NCBI GenBank assembly: GCA_905250025.1
Contig: CAJNOJ010000002.1
Coordinates: forward strand, 868,001 to 932,000
Length of the DNA: 64,000 nt
Reading direction: 5' to 3'
Source of the DNA: Adineta ricciae
Taxonomy: Eukaryota; Rotifera; Eurotatoria; Adinetida; Adinetidae
How positions within the stretch are numbered: the stretch's first letter is position 1; every line of letters starts with the position of its first letter. A program made the position numbers and the translations under genes. Positions 11,876 to 30,206 of the stretch are shown one piece after another. A model generated the notes under the pieces. That model was not told the origin of the DNA, made no database searches, and saw nothing but the letters and a program-made list of their open reading frames with translations.

Positions 11876-12492
11876 AAATGTAACCCGATTTTTCTCAAGT
11901 CAGATCTACCCGATTTTACGAATAGAATCCAAGTTTTTGTTCTGTTGAAAAGAGAATAAAAAATGTTCACTGAGAATCTATTAATCAAATTCTATTATTT
12001 GTCTATTATGGGAGATTTTATAATCTTGACTCTACAATCATGATCAACTCGTAGAGTAAGGAAAAAGAAGGAAGTGTTATTAATAAGCAAGTCCGTTGTT
12101 CATCAAATTCCAAATGAGCACCGTCAAGCTCTCTTCTCTATACTCATTTTACTTCTTTCCTGGCACTTCTCCCCATATAAAGTGCTGACATATGAATAGG
12201 ATTTTTTTTGTTCAAAGACTTATCTCCTCGTTCGACCTTCTTTACATGTCTCTTTCCATACCCTCCAGATAATTATCCACGTAATGAAAGATCTGGCAAT
12301 TGTTCTTTTTTCCTCTAATAGTAGTCGACTGCAAATTTAACACAGTGAACAAATGTGTCAAACGACAAGAGAATAGTTCTTCTAATCAATAACATTTACT
12401 CGCATGAAGTTATGTCACACATCTTGTCCTATTCAGACACTATCTCAGCAAAATTCATCACTTTGACAAGAACAAACTCACACATAATCGGT
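11876..12492. other. Intergenic, convergent SmD3 / amidase
   Basis: Holds the 3' ends of the two converging genes. No further coding signal. Confidence 0.5.
11955..11960 (+). terminator. SmD3 poly(A) signal
   Basis: AATAAA, 80 nt downstream of the SmD3 stop codon. Confidence 0.7.
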
Positions 12493-13044
12493 TTATGATC
12501 GAAAAATTTCTTTGGGAAAATTTGGTCCTGGACAAATCCGTCCAATGGAAATCTCATCGTGAAAGTAAATGACAATATTTGGATAACGTGTGCGAATATT
12601 TTCTACTAAGTCCAATCCGGATGAGATTTGTACGTCGGGCATGATATTATCATTCGTTTTATTCCGAGAAAATTCAATTCCGATACTGAATTGATTCGGA
12701 TTGCCTTTGTTAGCGAAGACTGATGTTGGTGAAACAACACCAGCGTGCCATGCAATGTCACTTTCATGCACCATTTGAGTCACTCGACCATCTTGTCCGA
12801 CAACGTAATGACTTGAAACTTTACTTGCAGGATTTAAGAACCATTCGATTGTGCCACCACCAGCTGTTCCATGAAGAACAAGACACTATAAATAAGAAAG
12901 TTTTTAAAATGCAAGTTACTGTTAAAAATCTGTCTTTTTTTCTTTCTTGTCTGACAGTGATAGGCTTTGTTCGGCTTGGTGTGTAATTAGGCGAGGGTAT
13001 CTTTTGTGCTTTGGAGTAATTGACATTCCAATTATCAGTTGTTG
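12493..13044 (-). CDS. N-acetylmuramoyl-L-alanine amidase (Amidase_2/PGRP fold), 5' end unresolved
   Basis: Two in-frame exons on the minus strand, 13044-12956 and 12885-12493 (stop TAA), encode most of an Amidase_2 domain. The first reads ...IPSPNYTPSRTKPIT, the classic lead-in of bacterial amidases; the second starts CLVLHGTAGGGTIEWF. Zn ligands expected from the T7 lysozyme/AmpD fold are visible: His in LVLHGTA, His in IYFHDEI, and Cys in GRICPGPNFP. The catalytic Tyr equivalent is in SSHYVVGQDG, followed by WHAG and SIGIEF. The family cleaves the muramoyl-L-Ala bond in peptidoglycan. The donor of the first exon is GTCAGA, non-consensus but frame-preserving. I could not find the exon with the start codon or a signal peptide, so the gene may be longer or decayed at its 5' end. 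The sequence resembles bacterial enzymes more than animal PGRPs. Confidence 0.75.
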
Positions 13045-13110
13045 CTATGAAACATTAAAATTTGTCGTCAGTCTTTTTCATGCGCACGAGAGAAAATTTA
13101 CTCATTACAG

Positions 13111-13218
13111 GAAGTTGCAGCAGATTTATCAGTCATTTCAAAAGACAACGGAATGTTTCTGTCTGAAAAAGAATTTCTCGACGTAATGTATGGCGTAGTT
13201 ACACGAATGTCATATTAA
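13111..13218 (+). other. Exon-like orphan segment
   Basis: After a good acceptor (ttactcattacag) a frame of 35 codons ends in TAA: EVAADLSVISKDNGMFL... DVMYGVVTRMSY. Its composition looks coding (mixed amphipathic, little low complexity), but no upstream exon or family is recognised. It could be the last exon of a broken gene. Confidence 0.25.
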
Positions 13219-13709
13219 TCGCATGGAAACGTAAAACGAACGAAAGTAAATAAATATATCTTATTTCAAAATATAGACGAATGAAATGCGAGTGCAAATG
13301 TATTTCGTGATAAATAAACGAATTGAATTATTCGTGTCATTGGAGAATACTTCTATTCCCGAAAGGTATATTTAATAGGAAAACTGGATGATTTCATCGA
13401 AATTGCGACCTCTGTTTGTTCTTTCTCACCATTGGATTTTGTCATTGAGCCATTTGCATTGATGTTCGCCGCCTACGGTTTGTCAATGCACGCTATCGTT
13501 TCCGCTGCTTATTTTTATATAAATACAAATATACATGTATGTAATATCGCACTCTTTTCTCTTTCTTGTGTCATTGTCATTTTCTAATCTCAAGTGGTTT
13601 TACTTGTCGTGGAGATCACTTCTTTATTAGTTTTTGATGGAGTTTCTGTATTTGTAGAGGAATCTTTCGAGATTTGTTTTGCACATCTTCTTTTTGAAAA
13701 AACATTACG
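13219..13709. other. Intergenic, upstream of the RIIa/IQ gene
   Basis: No confident feature. An open plus-strand stretch near 13395-13520 looks weakly coding but has no start and no recognised family. Confidence 0.35.
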
Positions 13710-16700
13710 ATGGTTAATCGATTTTCAACAGCAAAATTACGTCTACCGAAAGGTTTTCAAAGCCTCCTTGTCGGTCTTTCAACCGAAATTCTTCGCAATC
13801 AACCAAAAAACATTCCTGAATTTGCAGCTGATTATTTCGAGAAATTACTCCAACGCAGAGGTAGGATTGTATCATTATTTGTGTGTGTGTGTGTGTGTGT
13901 GTGTGGTATTCTTTCTCTTCTTCATATTGATATTTTCTTTCGTATAACCTTGAATAATATTTAACTATCGATCACCATCGCATCAAAGCGTTTAGGTGAA
14001 AAAATATCTGATTTCTTCGCTTGGTTGAATCGCGTGTCAATGGTTTACGCTGATGTATTTTTCGTTACTTTACTAACGATGATAATAAGTCAAATACTTG
14101 AACGAAGTGTTAAACAAAAAAGAGAAAGTTAATGACAGTCTTGATGATCTTCACAATAGAGTTTGATGTAATGTAGTAAAAAAAACATTTGTTCTTATTG
14201 GACACGCAACAGTATTCGCTTGAGTAGGCTCTCTGCTCAGCGAAGAGAAGAAGAATAATGAATAGTGCTAATGGATCGTCGATCATCATCATCATCATCA
14301 CCACTGGCGGATGTATGCACGCAAGCATCATCAATATGAACAACTATCGATTGATGATGACCCTTCGATCGTTTTCTTTCTCTTCGTCTTACAAATTCTA
14401 TCTTATTCAGATAGAATTTCCTCTTTATTGAGAGTTCCGTGTTTGCCTATATATAAGCGTTACTCGTACAAACATCTTAAGTTCAAGTCGTCTGTTTATG
14501 TTGATATTTCGAATGATAATATTTCTAATCAAGTAATTTCTTCTGACATGCATTGTAAGTAAAGAGACACATCGGGTGCAGGGATGCTTTGTTCGTATTA
14601 TTCAACAGGATGCTATTCGCCTTGTGTTTTTTCCGATCGATTATTCATATGATAAAAAGGGAACAATTATGAAGATTCTCCAAAGTATCTGCGTACAAAT
14701 TCTCTTCGTATATGTAAGTTGAAAATGAAACTTCTATTCCTTTGTTTATATGTTAGATAGTGAGAGATAAAGAAAAAACGTAGATGAGTGTACGAAGAAA
14801 TGAGAATGAGTAATGCCTCACGAGAATTATAACATATTGAGGATCAAAGTCATAGGCGAAACGAGCAAAATATGCGACAGGAAAAGAAGAGGAGTGAAGA
14901 GAAATTGGAATTGCTCGACCCGAGGCGTACATGTAATTTATTTTGAAATGAAAAAAGAAGCTTCTGTTGCTACTTTTTCTTTTCCTCGTGTGCGCTCTCC
15001 TTCTCTCTCGACCCGCGAACGGCCCCTCGACTTATGGATGCCATGCAAGCAACAGCTTGCGTGTTGATGAAAAAGTTCATCAATCTGATACAAGAGAAGT
15101 AATTTCTCTTCTTTTCTCGTTCTTTTTTTGCGAGTATAGAAATTCACAGCGAAAAAAAAAAGGAAAGAGAAACATAAAGAGACAACAAGAAAGAAAGAAA
15201 AAGAAAAGAAGAAGAGCGAGAACAGCCTTAATGACAAAACACTCTTTTATTACCAGTACGACTGCCATTTTCATCTTCTGTTCCTTTCTTACGTTGATCA
15301 ATACTAAGTGAAGCAATCTTCGAAAAAAAAAACAAGGAACAAAGTGAAAAGACATTAACGGCAGACAAATGGGTGCATGCACATCAAAATCAAGAAAGAA
15401 CAAAGAGAAACATTTGAAAGCTGATCAAACAAATGCAGATCATAACAATAAAAAGGATTCGCCTATTGACCAAACATCGGCCAATAATGCCGATCAATTT
15501 GCTAATGTTCCGTTTATTGATTCCGAAGATAAGTTAAATACAACAACTTCGTCACAAGCACCACCCTCATCAACGGAACAAGCAATACCATCTAATCAAG
15601 ATAACGATAACGACGAGCGTACAACCGTCAAAACAAATTTCGAAACAAATGTATCTTATTCGAGTGCCGAGACCATTGACAAACTCAAACAAGAAGTGTA
15701 CACGTTCCTTCGCGAGAAAATCTTTCCCATTGCCGAAGAGAAACAAAAACTCGTTGATTATGTTCATAAAAGAATTATTGGCGGTACAAACGATAATACA
15801 TTGATTGATCAAAGCCTCGAGCAATGTTTCAATGATATTCAACAACACAAACATCCCGACAATGATAATGACGACAAAATCAAACGGCGTCTCATGAATA
15901 TTGTAACTATCTATGTCGCATCTCAATCCTCCGATAATTCGTTCTTGAAAGCACTCTACGATAAAATGGGACCATCATTGGATTTGAATTCATTGAATGC
16001 TGAAACCAATGAACATGAAGTTGTTAATGTAACAGTAACCAAAACAGTACGACAAATTTTTGTCGATGGCTCATCGGCGTTAGTCGTCAATTCCGCAAGT
16101 GAAACAACGACCGACGTACCGAATAGTGTTATTCATTTGGAAAATAATGAACATCACATTCCTGCTGATTTACCCGATGATATCCGGCGCAAGGCTGAAC
16201 AAGTATTGAATAGTTTTAATGATGTTATTCATCCGAAACAAACTTAAATCGAACAAATTCTCGTTTTCTTCGTCTTCTGGCTTCTTGTGTTCCTTTCTTC
16301 AATTCTCATCACTATAATTATTAATTTTTCTATCTAGGGCAATTTGTTATTCTTATTGTTGTTGTTCGTCTTGTCTAGTTGTGCGTATATGAATGTGACA
16401 TTTATATAAATGAGGAAAAGTGTTATGACACGTTAAAGGCAAAATACACGTAAATTCTATTTCCGTTAATAATCGAACACAAAGCTATGCATACATATCG
16501 GTTCGCGAAAACGAATATGAGTGTTTGAAAAGTTTCTTTCTGTTGATCGTTCAGCGATATCACTATAGCGAGAATTCCGCTCCTATGATTGATGAAATAG
16601 TAACTTTTCCAAAGATGAAAAAAAAATCAATCATCTTTGAATGATATTCTCATTTAGAACATGGCGAAGAATCGTATGCATCGCACAATCAGAGAGCCGC

Positions 16701-19532
16701 AGACGAGACACATGAACATAATCATACATTTGAAGTTTGTATCATTGATGATTGAGTACAGAGCGAAATTTATTCTGCTTTGTAATATTATTCAGGAAGA
16801 GTTTCCCGTGGACGATCCGAACGTTCAACATGCAGCAACAAAAATTCAAGCGCAATTTCGTGGATTCAAAACCAGACGAGAATTAGAAAAAATGAAAGAA
16901 AAAGTGGGTGAAAGAAGCGTAATCTTCTCTTCTTTGCAAAAGATAAACTTTTATCCTCTAGTCGGACGGAATTACTCATTCTAATCAAGACGAATCAAAT
17001 TATGATGATGAACAATCCCGAACACCCAGCGATGAATACCAAGTAATTTCTTTTGTAAGATGCCAATGAAACAAATTATATATTCGATTTAGAAACCATC
17101 GGACATATCAAATGCACATCAGGATGCCGTAAATAAACAATGTTTCCGATAGAAGTCTGAAAAACGCCATTCTTCCTTTAGATTTTCGACAATGAAAACA
17201 TCAGCGAAGAGGAAAAACGCGAACAAGAGCGTGCCGCAGTATCCATTCAAGTAAATCGCCGATATTCTCACCTTAATCTGCTCCATATTCGCTTATGTAC
17301 GTATAGGCACAATTTCGTGGTTATAAAATTCGAAAGCATCTCCGAGAAACATCCGATGACAAACAAGAAAAGGTACATATTTGCACATGTCATGCATCTC
17401 TAAGTAGAAGTAATACGATAATCGTCTCAATATTAGTAACCGCTCTGATAAAAGCATTTTACTAAACACTTAATGGTAAGCTGTTGGAAAGAGAAAGGAA
17501 ACAAAACTAATCCTATTTCCTACTTGATTAATCAGTTCTCGTATTTAGAGAATAATCACAGACTTATTTCTTTTCAGGTACTTTCTGCTGATGATGACAA
17601 ACCATCATCTCATTTCAATGATCATCATCATAATATAACATCAATCGATGAGATGAAAACCGGTAAGTCGAATACGTTTATACTAATCTTATTGGAGAAA
17701 TGAAGTGATAGTTGATGACAACATCATTCTCATGTTTTGGTACGATCATTGTGACAGATCAGATCTATATATGTCAAAAAACAGTTCATTACTACCAAGT
17801 GCGTGGGTATAATTTTTCCTCCTGCTGCTGTTGTTGTCGTGGAAGAAGAATGATGCCGGAGAAAAACTTCGCCCACCGACGATATATGGATAGGGAACCG
17901 TCTTAAGCAACATAGCATCATTGCTTATCGATAGAAGAAAAGGAGAGAAAAAGAAGGGAAGAAGAATATCAGCACGATATAACTCCAACGAATGTTGTTT
18001 GTATTCTTTACATTCAATAGACAGATAGATAGACAGACGTAAAAAACCGAATCGTTTCTTCGAAGAATTTATCACGCAAGTAACTATCGATATTCATATA
18101 AATACTTCTGTTCACATTGCAAAGACCAAATCGAATTGTATAGGTAAATATACAAAACCTTCTTCGAGAAAGACGAATCCATCGGAATACTTGAAATGAG
18201 ATAAGAATAAGGAGACAGAGATTGTTTTTGAGAGCATGAGTAACCGTAGTATATATTTGTTTTCCCCACTCTCTCGTTTGGGAGAGATTTGTTTGTTTGA
18301 CTCTTGATCTAATGTTCTTTCTTATTCGATTTCTTTCCACCTGAATGTTTAGAACATAGTGTACACCCGTTTTGTATTACGCTAATCTTTTGTCATCAAG
18401 GCAATTACATCTGATGCAGAAATGTTTTCATTCTTTCCAGTAATGTTGAGACATCATTAGTTGCACTCGTACAAGATCAGAGAAAAAGAACATTATACGT
18501 AGTTTCTTTGTTAAGAGAAATATCTATCGAAGAAATGGTTTTCCAGCTTTAACCATCGACGTCAGATGAATGGTATTAGACTATACTCGACTAGATTTGA
18601 CATTCGCGTTATTTTCGAAGAAAATGTGCATGTAATGTAAAAGATATCATTGGCATTTGGTGGTATTAGTTTTAGCGGATCTCGATAGTTAATGATTGAT
18701 CAGATGAGTTCGATCGATCGATCGATCTATCTATCTTCGATAAGAAAGTTCTAAGAGGTTAGAAATGACGTCGTCACAAATCAAATTATATCTCTACAAG
18801 TAGGACTAAAAAGGTCACTATCTTTCGTACAAAAAAAAATATTAATCAACCATCATTACACGAGGAAATAAACACAAAATAATTCTTTGACAAACATATG
18901 TAGAAAGAAAAAAAGGAAAGAAATAGACATAAAGACTAATCGATGTTTGTGATTATTAACAGATAGGAAACGTTGTTTTTGTCTTTTAATTAGTATTTTG
19001 TACCCTTTAGACAAAAACGGACATAGTGAGCAGGTACATCATCGAACTGAATCTACTTCGAATTCTGAACCTATCCAAGAACACTACGACGACTTTGAAA
19101 TCGACGATATGAGCGATCCAAATCTTGAAAAAGCAGCAACACGCATCCAAGCATCCTATCGGGGTTACAAAACTCGAAAAGATTTAGGCTCTCATCCAGG
19201 AGTTCCATCATCTGGCCATGAACAAGATCATCTATCATCATCAACTTCTTCCCAAGCGCATGAAGAACACGATAATGCACGAAATAAGAACAGTATGTCT
19301 ATTATAATCAACATATGTGACTGTATTAGTTTCATCTAGTTTTATCACCATCAGCTGAAGGCAATAAAGTTCCAGCCGGCGAAGAAGAAGAAGAAGAAGA
19401 TAATGCAGCTGCTGTTAGAATTCAGGTAAAACCCATCATATTCTCATGTGTCGGTTGTCTTGAAAATGATTTCTTCTATTATATCAGGCTGCTTATCGTG
19501 GCTATCGAGTTCGAAAAGAGTTAGAAAAATAA
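13710..19532 (+). CDS. RIIa (dimerisation/docking) domain protein with four IQ motifs, Sp17-like
   Basis: Eleven exons join in frame to 356 residues: 13710-13860, 16658-16734, 16796-16903, 16962-17042, 17093-17128, 17182-17250, 17307-17372, 17578-17662, 19011-19292, 19355-19425, 19488-19532. Exon 1 is an RIIa domain (LPKGFQSLLVGLSTEILRNQ, IPEFAADYFEKLL), the fold that binds A-kinase anchoring proteins in Sp17, ropporin, CABYR and PKA-RII. Four calmodulin-binding IQ motifs follow: AATKIQAQFRGFKTRREL, AAVSIQAQFRGYKIRKHL, AATRIQASYRGYKTRKDL, AAVRIQAAYRGYRVRKEL, separated by acidic, Ser/His-rich linkers. Sp17 has the same RIIa + IQ order but only one IQ, at about 150 residues. Likely site: ciliary axoneme or its scaffold (inferred). 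Intron 1 is 2.8 kb and contains another gene. Confidence 0.85.
13881..13904 (+). repeat. (GT)12 microsatellite
   Basis: A perfect dinucleotide run just inside intron 1 of the RIIa/IQ gene. Confidence 0.95.
15369..16247 (+). CDS. Putative N-myristoylated protein, nested in an intron
   Basis: A 292-residue intronless frame starting MGACTSKSRKNKEKH: Gly2 with Ser6 fits the N-myristoylation consensus, Cys4 could be palmitoylated, and the following Lys/Arg cluster would help membrane binding. The first ~100 residues are Asn/Asp/Thr/Ser-rich and disordered. The middle (about 105-205) looks helical (KQEVYTFLREKIFPIAEEK). The C-terminal part has VNVTVTKTVRQIFVDG, likely beta, and a helical end. No family is recognised. 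The gene lies wholly inside intron 1 of the RIIa/IQ gene, in the same orientation, so it needs its own promoter and poly(A) site. Confidence 0.7.
   Translation: MGACTSKSRKNKEKHLKADQTNADHNNKKDSPIDQTSANNADQFANVPFIDSEDKLNTTTSSQAPPSSTEQAIPSNQDNDNDERTTVKTNFETNVSYSSAETIDKLKQEVYTFLREKIFPIAEEKQKLVDYVHKRIIGGTNDNTLIDQSLEQCFNDIQQHKHPDNDNDDKIKRRLMNIVTIYVASQSSDNSFLKALYDKMGPSLDLNSLNAETNEHEVVNVTVTKTVRQIFVDGSSALVVNSASETTTDVPNSVIHLENNEHHIPADLPDDIRRKAEQVLNSFNDVIHPKQT
18711..18734. repeat. (ATCG)n / (ATCT)n short tandem repeat
   Basis: A tetranucleotide run inside the 1.35 kb intron (17663-19010) of the RIIa/IQ gene. That intron shows no other feature. Confidence 0.8.
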
Positions 19533-21451
19533 ACGTCCTCTTTCACAATACACTTGAAATGCCGAAATCGATTCCACGTATACATATAAACCAAAACGAC
19601 AACAATATACAAAACTTCCTTTCACTTTCTCATCTTTTCCTTTATTTTGTTTTACTAATCTCTTACAGAACACATCTCATGTTAACAATCTTATGCATAC
19701 ATTTGTCTTTTATTTTATGAAAACTATTCTACTTTAGTGTATCTCTTATCTGTGTATGAAAGCAATATGAATTTCACATGAATTGCCTCGTTTTCTCTTT
19801 CTTTTTTTTTCATATTCTTGCTCTGTTTGACTTTTCTCGCCATTGAACAAGTGATTGACATGAAACTATGCTTGAATATAAACTTTTCTCTCTTTTGTTT
19901 TGACAATAGAAAAGCAATGATGATTTCTACACTTTTCATCACTTCTCTCGAATTGTTCGCAAAAACAACACGATCGATTGATCATGACCAAAACTATTTA
20001 GAACTAACTCTTACAAGTACAGTTTACTTCTGTACTTAACAATTAAGATGTACATGTCTGGCATTGCTAATCAAACATCGATATATGGTATCAGTCATTG
20101 CTCGAAGGTTACAGATATAGTTCTGCTTTTTTTTTATAAGAAGAGCTTTCGCCAATTGAAGATTGTCGATTTTCTTGTATATTTTCTGATTGATTAATTT
20201 CGATTCGAAAAGATTTTATCAAAACAAGAACTTGTTAAACTTTGACGCAACGGTTAGTAGGACTCAGAGACATTTTCAAATGGAACATATTACTATTTCT
20301 TTGTACGTCACACTCATATAAACAAATCAACGTTTTAGGCTTGAAGATATGACACGTCGATGGCTTGATTTTGTATTTAAGAAAAACCATTTGTTTCAAG
20401 AGAAATATCAACAATGTTAGAAGTATATACGACTCTGATTAGCAATACGATTAGTATATGTTTGTAAACGACTAATACAGTGTGTCATTAGAAGAAGAAA
20501 TATGCATTTGATCATTCGCGTAACGAATGATAACTATCAGAAAACTCGTGATGAAAGTGTTTGATAATTGATTGATGTTCGAGTTCATACTGAGTCTATT
20601 GACACTGATGACAATCATTGAGATGAATGAAGTCGAATACTTCGATATGTGTATGTGTGTGTGAGTTATGTCATCTGTGCACTTAACTCTCAGTTTGAAT
20701 GCAGACTATTACAACAAAATCTACCATTCATCTTTTATCATCGATCAAAGAATAGGTCGGATTACATTTCGACAGAACAGAGAAAGAAAATCAAAGTGAA
20801 TATTGTAGACGAAAATTGAAATCCCAAGGATATATGATCGTATTTTGTTCGAACGCTAAGATACTCTTCCAATGATTATAAACAAAAGATTCGATAACCA
20901 TTGAAGAAAAACATTGATTCTTGTTTCCCAAAATATCCTCTCAACTTTCCTAGCAGTCAATGATATCTGACAACGTATGAATTGTGCTCATCGAATCAAT
21001 AGAACTCGTTCGAATTGCTAAATGCGAATTTCAAAATGGTTCATCGTTAGTCAACCAGTTTGATATGGAAATGAAGAATTGCTTCAATTGATGTCCAATT
21101 TGAAACAAAGAATGGGCGACCGATTCGCAACGCCCTCTATGATTCATTACTCTGGTTACTTGTCCGTTTTGTATTACTTCATCGAGGTTTGCCTTTCAAG
21201 GTTGGACGATCGAGAAGAAACAGAACAGATAGACAAGCAGGTTGAATTTAAATTTTACGAGCATTCTTCTTCAACTCGTCTCACATAATCGGATCATGTT
21301 TCATTTCTATTATCGCACTTCCATCTGCCTTTAGTCTGAAAATGTACATATACAAGTTCCATAGCCTTATTGACCTTGTATTCCCCTCGATTTAATGTCG
21401 ATTTCTCATTAACATAGCGATTGAATTGTTTCAATTCAATTGACATTTATC
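19533..21451. other. Intergenic, nothing recognised
   Basis: About 1.9 kb between the RIIa/IQ gene and HECW. Only short AT-rich frames with no protein features. Confidence 0.6.
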
Positions 21452-29026
<7,575 letters not shown>

Positions 29027-29693
29027 TCGCGAAAGAAGATTTGCCTTTATTTGTGATGGTGTTCATCGATCAAGACAAAAGAAAAAACGAACGGTTTCTG
29101 TTTTGTTTGTTTTTTTCTTTTCTTTTCTCAGTAGTCAATTTGCTCATACAGTGGCATTATTGTACATAGGAATGAGAAGACAATATATATATAAATATGC
29201 ATAAACGACAAAATTTTTTGTTTGTTTGTTTGTTTGTTCATGGCTTTTTTTTTCTCTTTTTTTTTGTAATTTAATATATATGCATGCCTTGCCTATATGT
29301 CCGCTGTTCTCTACATCTGTCTAATTACGATCTACATGATACTCTAACAAGGTTACGGGAATGATGCAGACAATCTGGCGTGTTTTGTCCATAATCAATT
29401 GGATCGTTTATTGAAAACTGGAGGACTAATCTTCTTAGGATTTGCCTTTCATCATTATAAATTGAGGAACAAATCAAGAAGTAATGATTAACAAGAATGT
29501 ACGTGCATGACGTGACATCTAAGAGCGAAAATTTGTTTTTTTTTAACTTCTGCTGGGATGAGAAACAAAGACGAAGAGAAAAAAGATGTGTGTGACAACT
29601 CTACGCCAACATCTAACTAACTATTCAGTATTTTTTCTGTTCAGAAGAACATCACCACACATATCAACAGTCGTATTTCATCGCCATCATATA
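29027..29693. other. Intergenic with a (TTTG)n repeat
   Basis: HECW 3' region and upstream region of the secreted precursor. A TTTG tandem run lies at about 29217-29238. Otherwise empty. Confidence 0.6.
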
Positions 29694-30047
29694 ATGATCT
29701 CATCTTTTCATCTAGTTCTCATTATTGGTAAATTGTTATCTTCATCGAGAGAGTAAAGTTAATCTTCTTCTCATTTAGCATCATGTCTCTTAATTACCCA
29801 TGCCTATATGGACAGACAATATGTACCATTGAACGACTTGGATGTGTATGCAATACAAAATTATGGTTTAAATGATGATCGAACCATTGTTGCACGACGC
29901 GCTGCTCATTTTATCTTTCCACCAGCGGCTCTCGTGTCATCCTCATCATTTAATCGAGCAAATGATTTTCGAGATATTTTTCCAAATAAACGACAATCAT
30001 TTGGACGAAAAAACCATTGGGATGCATTTTTTGGGCGACGTCGTTAG
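29694..30047 (+). CDS. Secreted precursor, candidate amidated neuropeptide
   Basis: Two exons (29694-29727, 29779-30047) join in phase to 100 residues. The first encodes MISSFHLVLII and the second continues ASCLLITHAY, together a typical signal peptide. The mature part ends ...PNKRQSFGRKNHWDAFFGRRR and then a stop. That layout (dibasic KR, Gly-Arg-Lys, then Gly-Arg-Arg-Arg at the extreme C-terminus) is what prohormone convertases and peptidyl-glycine amidating enzymes use. Predicted products are NHWDAFF-amide and possibly a short pyroGlu-SF-amide, or one longer peptide. The stretch between the signal and the KR is unremarkable, with an RR inside. I cannot assign it to a known neuropeptide family. 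AATAAA follows at 30101. Confidence 0.65.
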
Positions 30048-30100
30048 AGAATATGAATCACTTGTCATTTATATTCTTGTTTCTTTCTCTCTGCTCAACG

Positions 30101-30106
30101 AATAAA
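30101..30106 (+). terminator. Poly(A) signal of the secreted precursor gene
   Basis: AATAAA, 54 nt after the stop codon. The next gene on the minus strand ends only about 100 nt away. Confidence 0.65.
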
Positions 30107-30206
30107 CAAATTTAATTGCACAAGTTCTCTTTAGTTATATACAAGATTATTACAAAATAAAAAGAATGACTAAACACGCGATTTCCAGTACAGAAAAAGA
30201 TTCGCT

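Noticed and set aside
14938-15403. Phe/Leu/Ser-rich minus-strand frames of about 100 codons
   Set aside because: Artefacts of purine-rich plus-strand sequence upstream of the nested gene.
15570-15926. A 118-codon minus-strand frame
   Set aside because: Shadow of the myristoylated-protein gene on the plus strand.
18014-18340. Minus-strand frames in the 1.35 kb intron of the RIIa/IQ gene
   Set aside because: No recognisable features and AT-rich composition. Treated as intron sequence.
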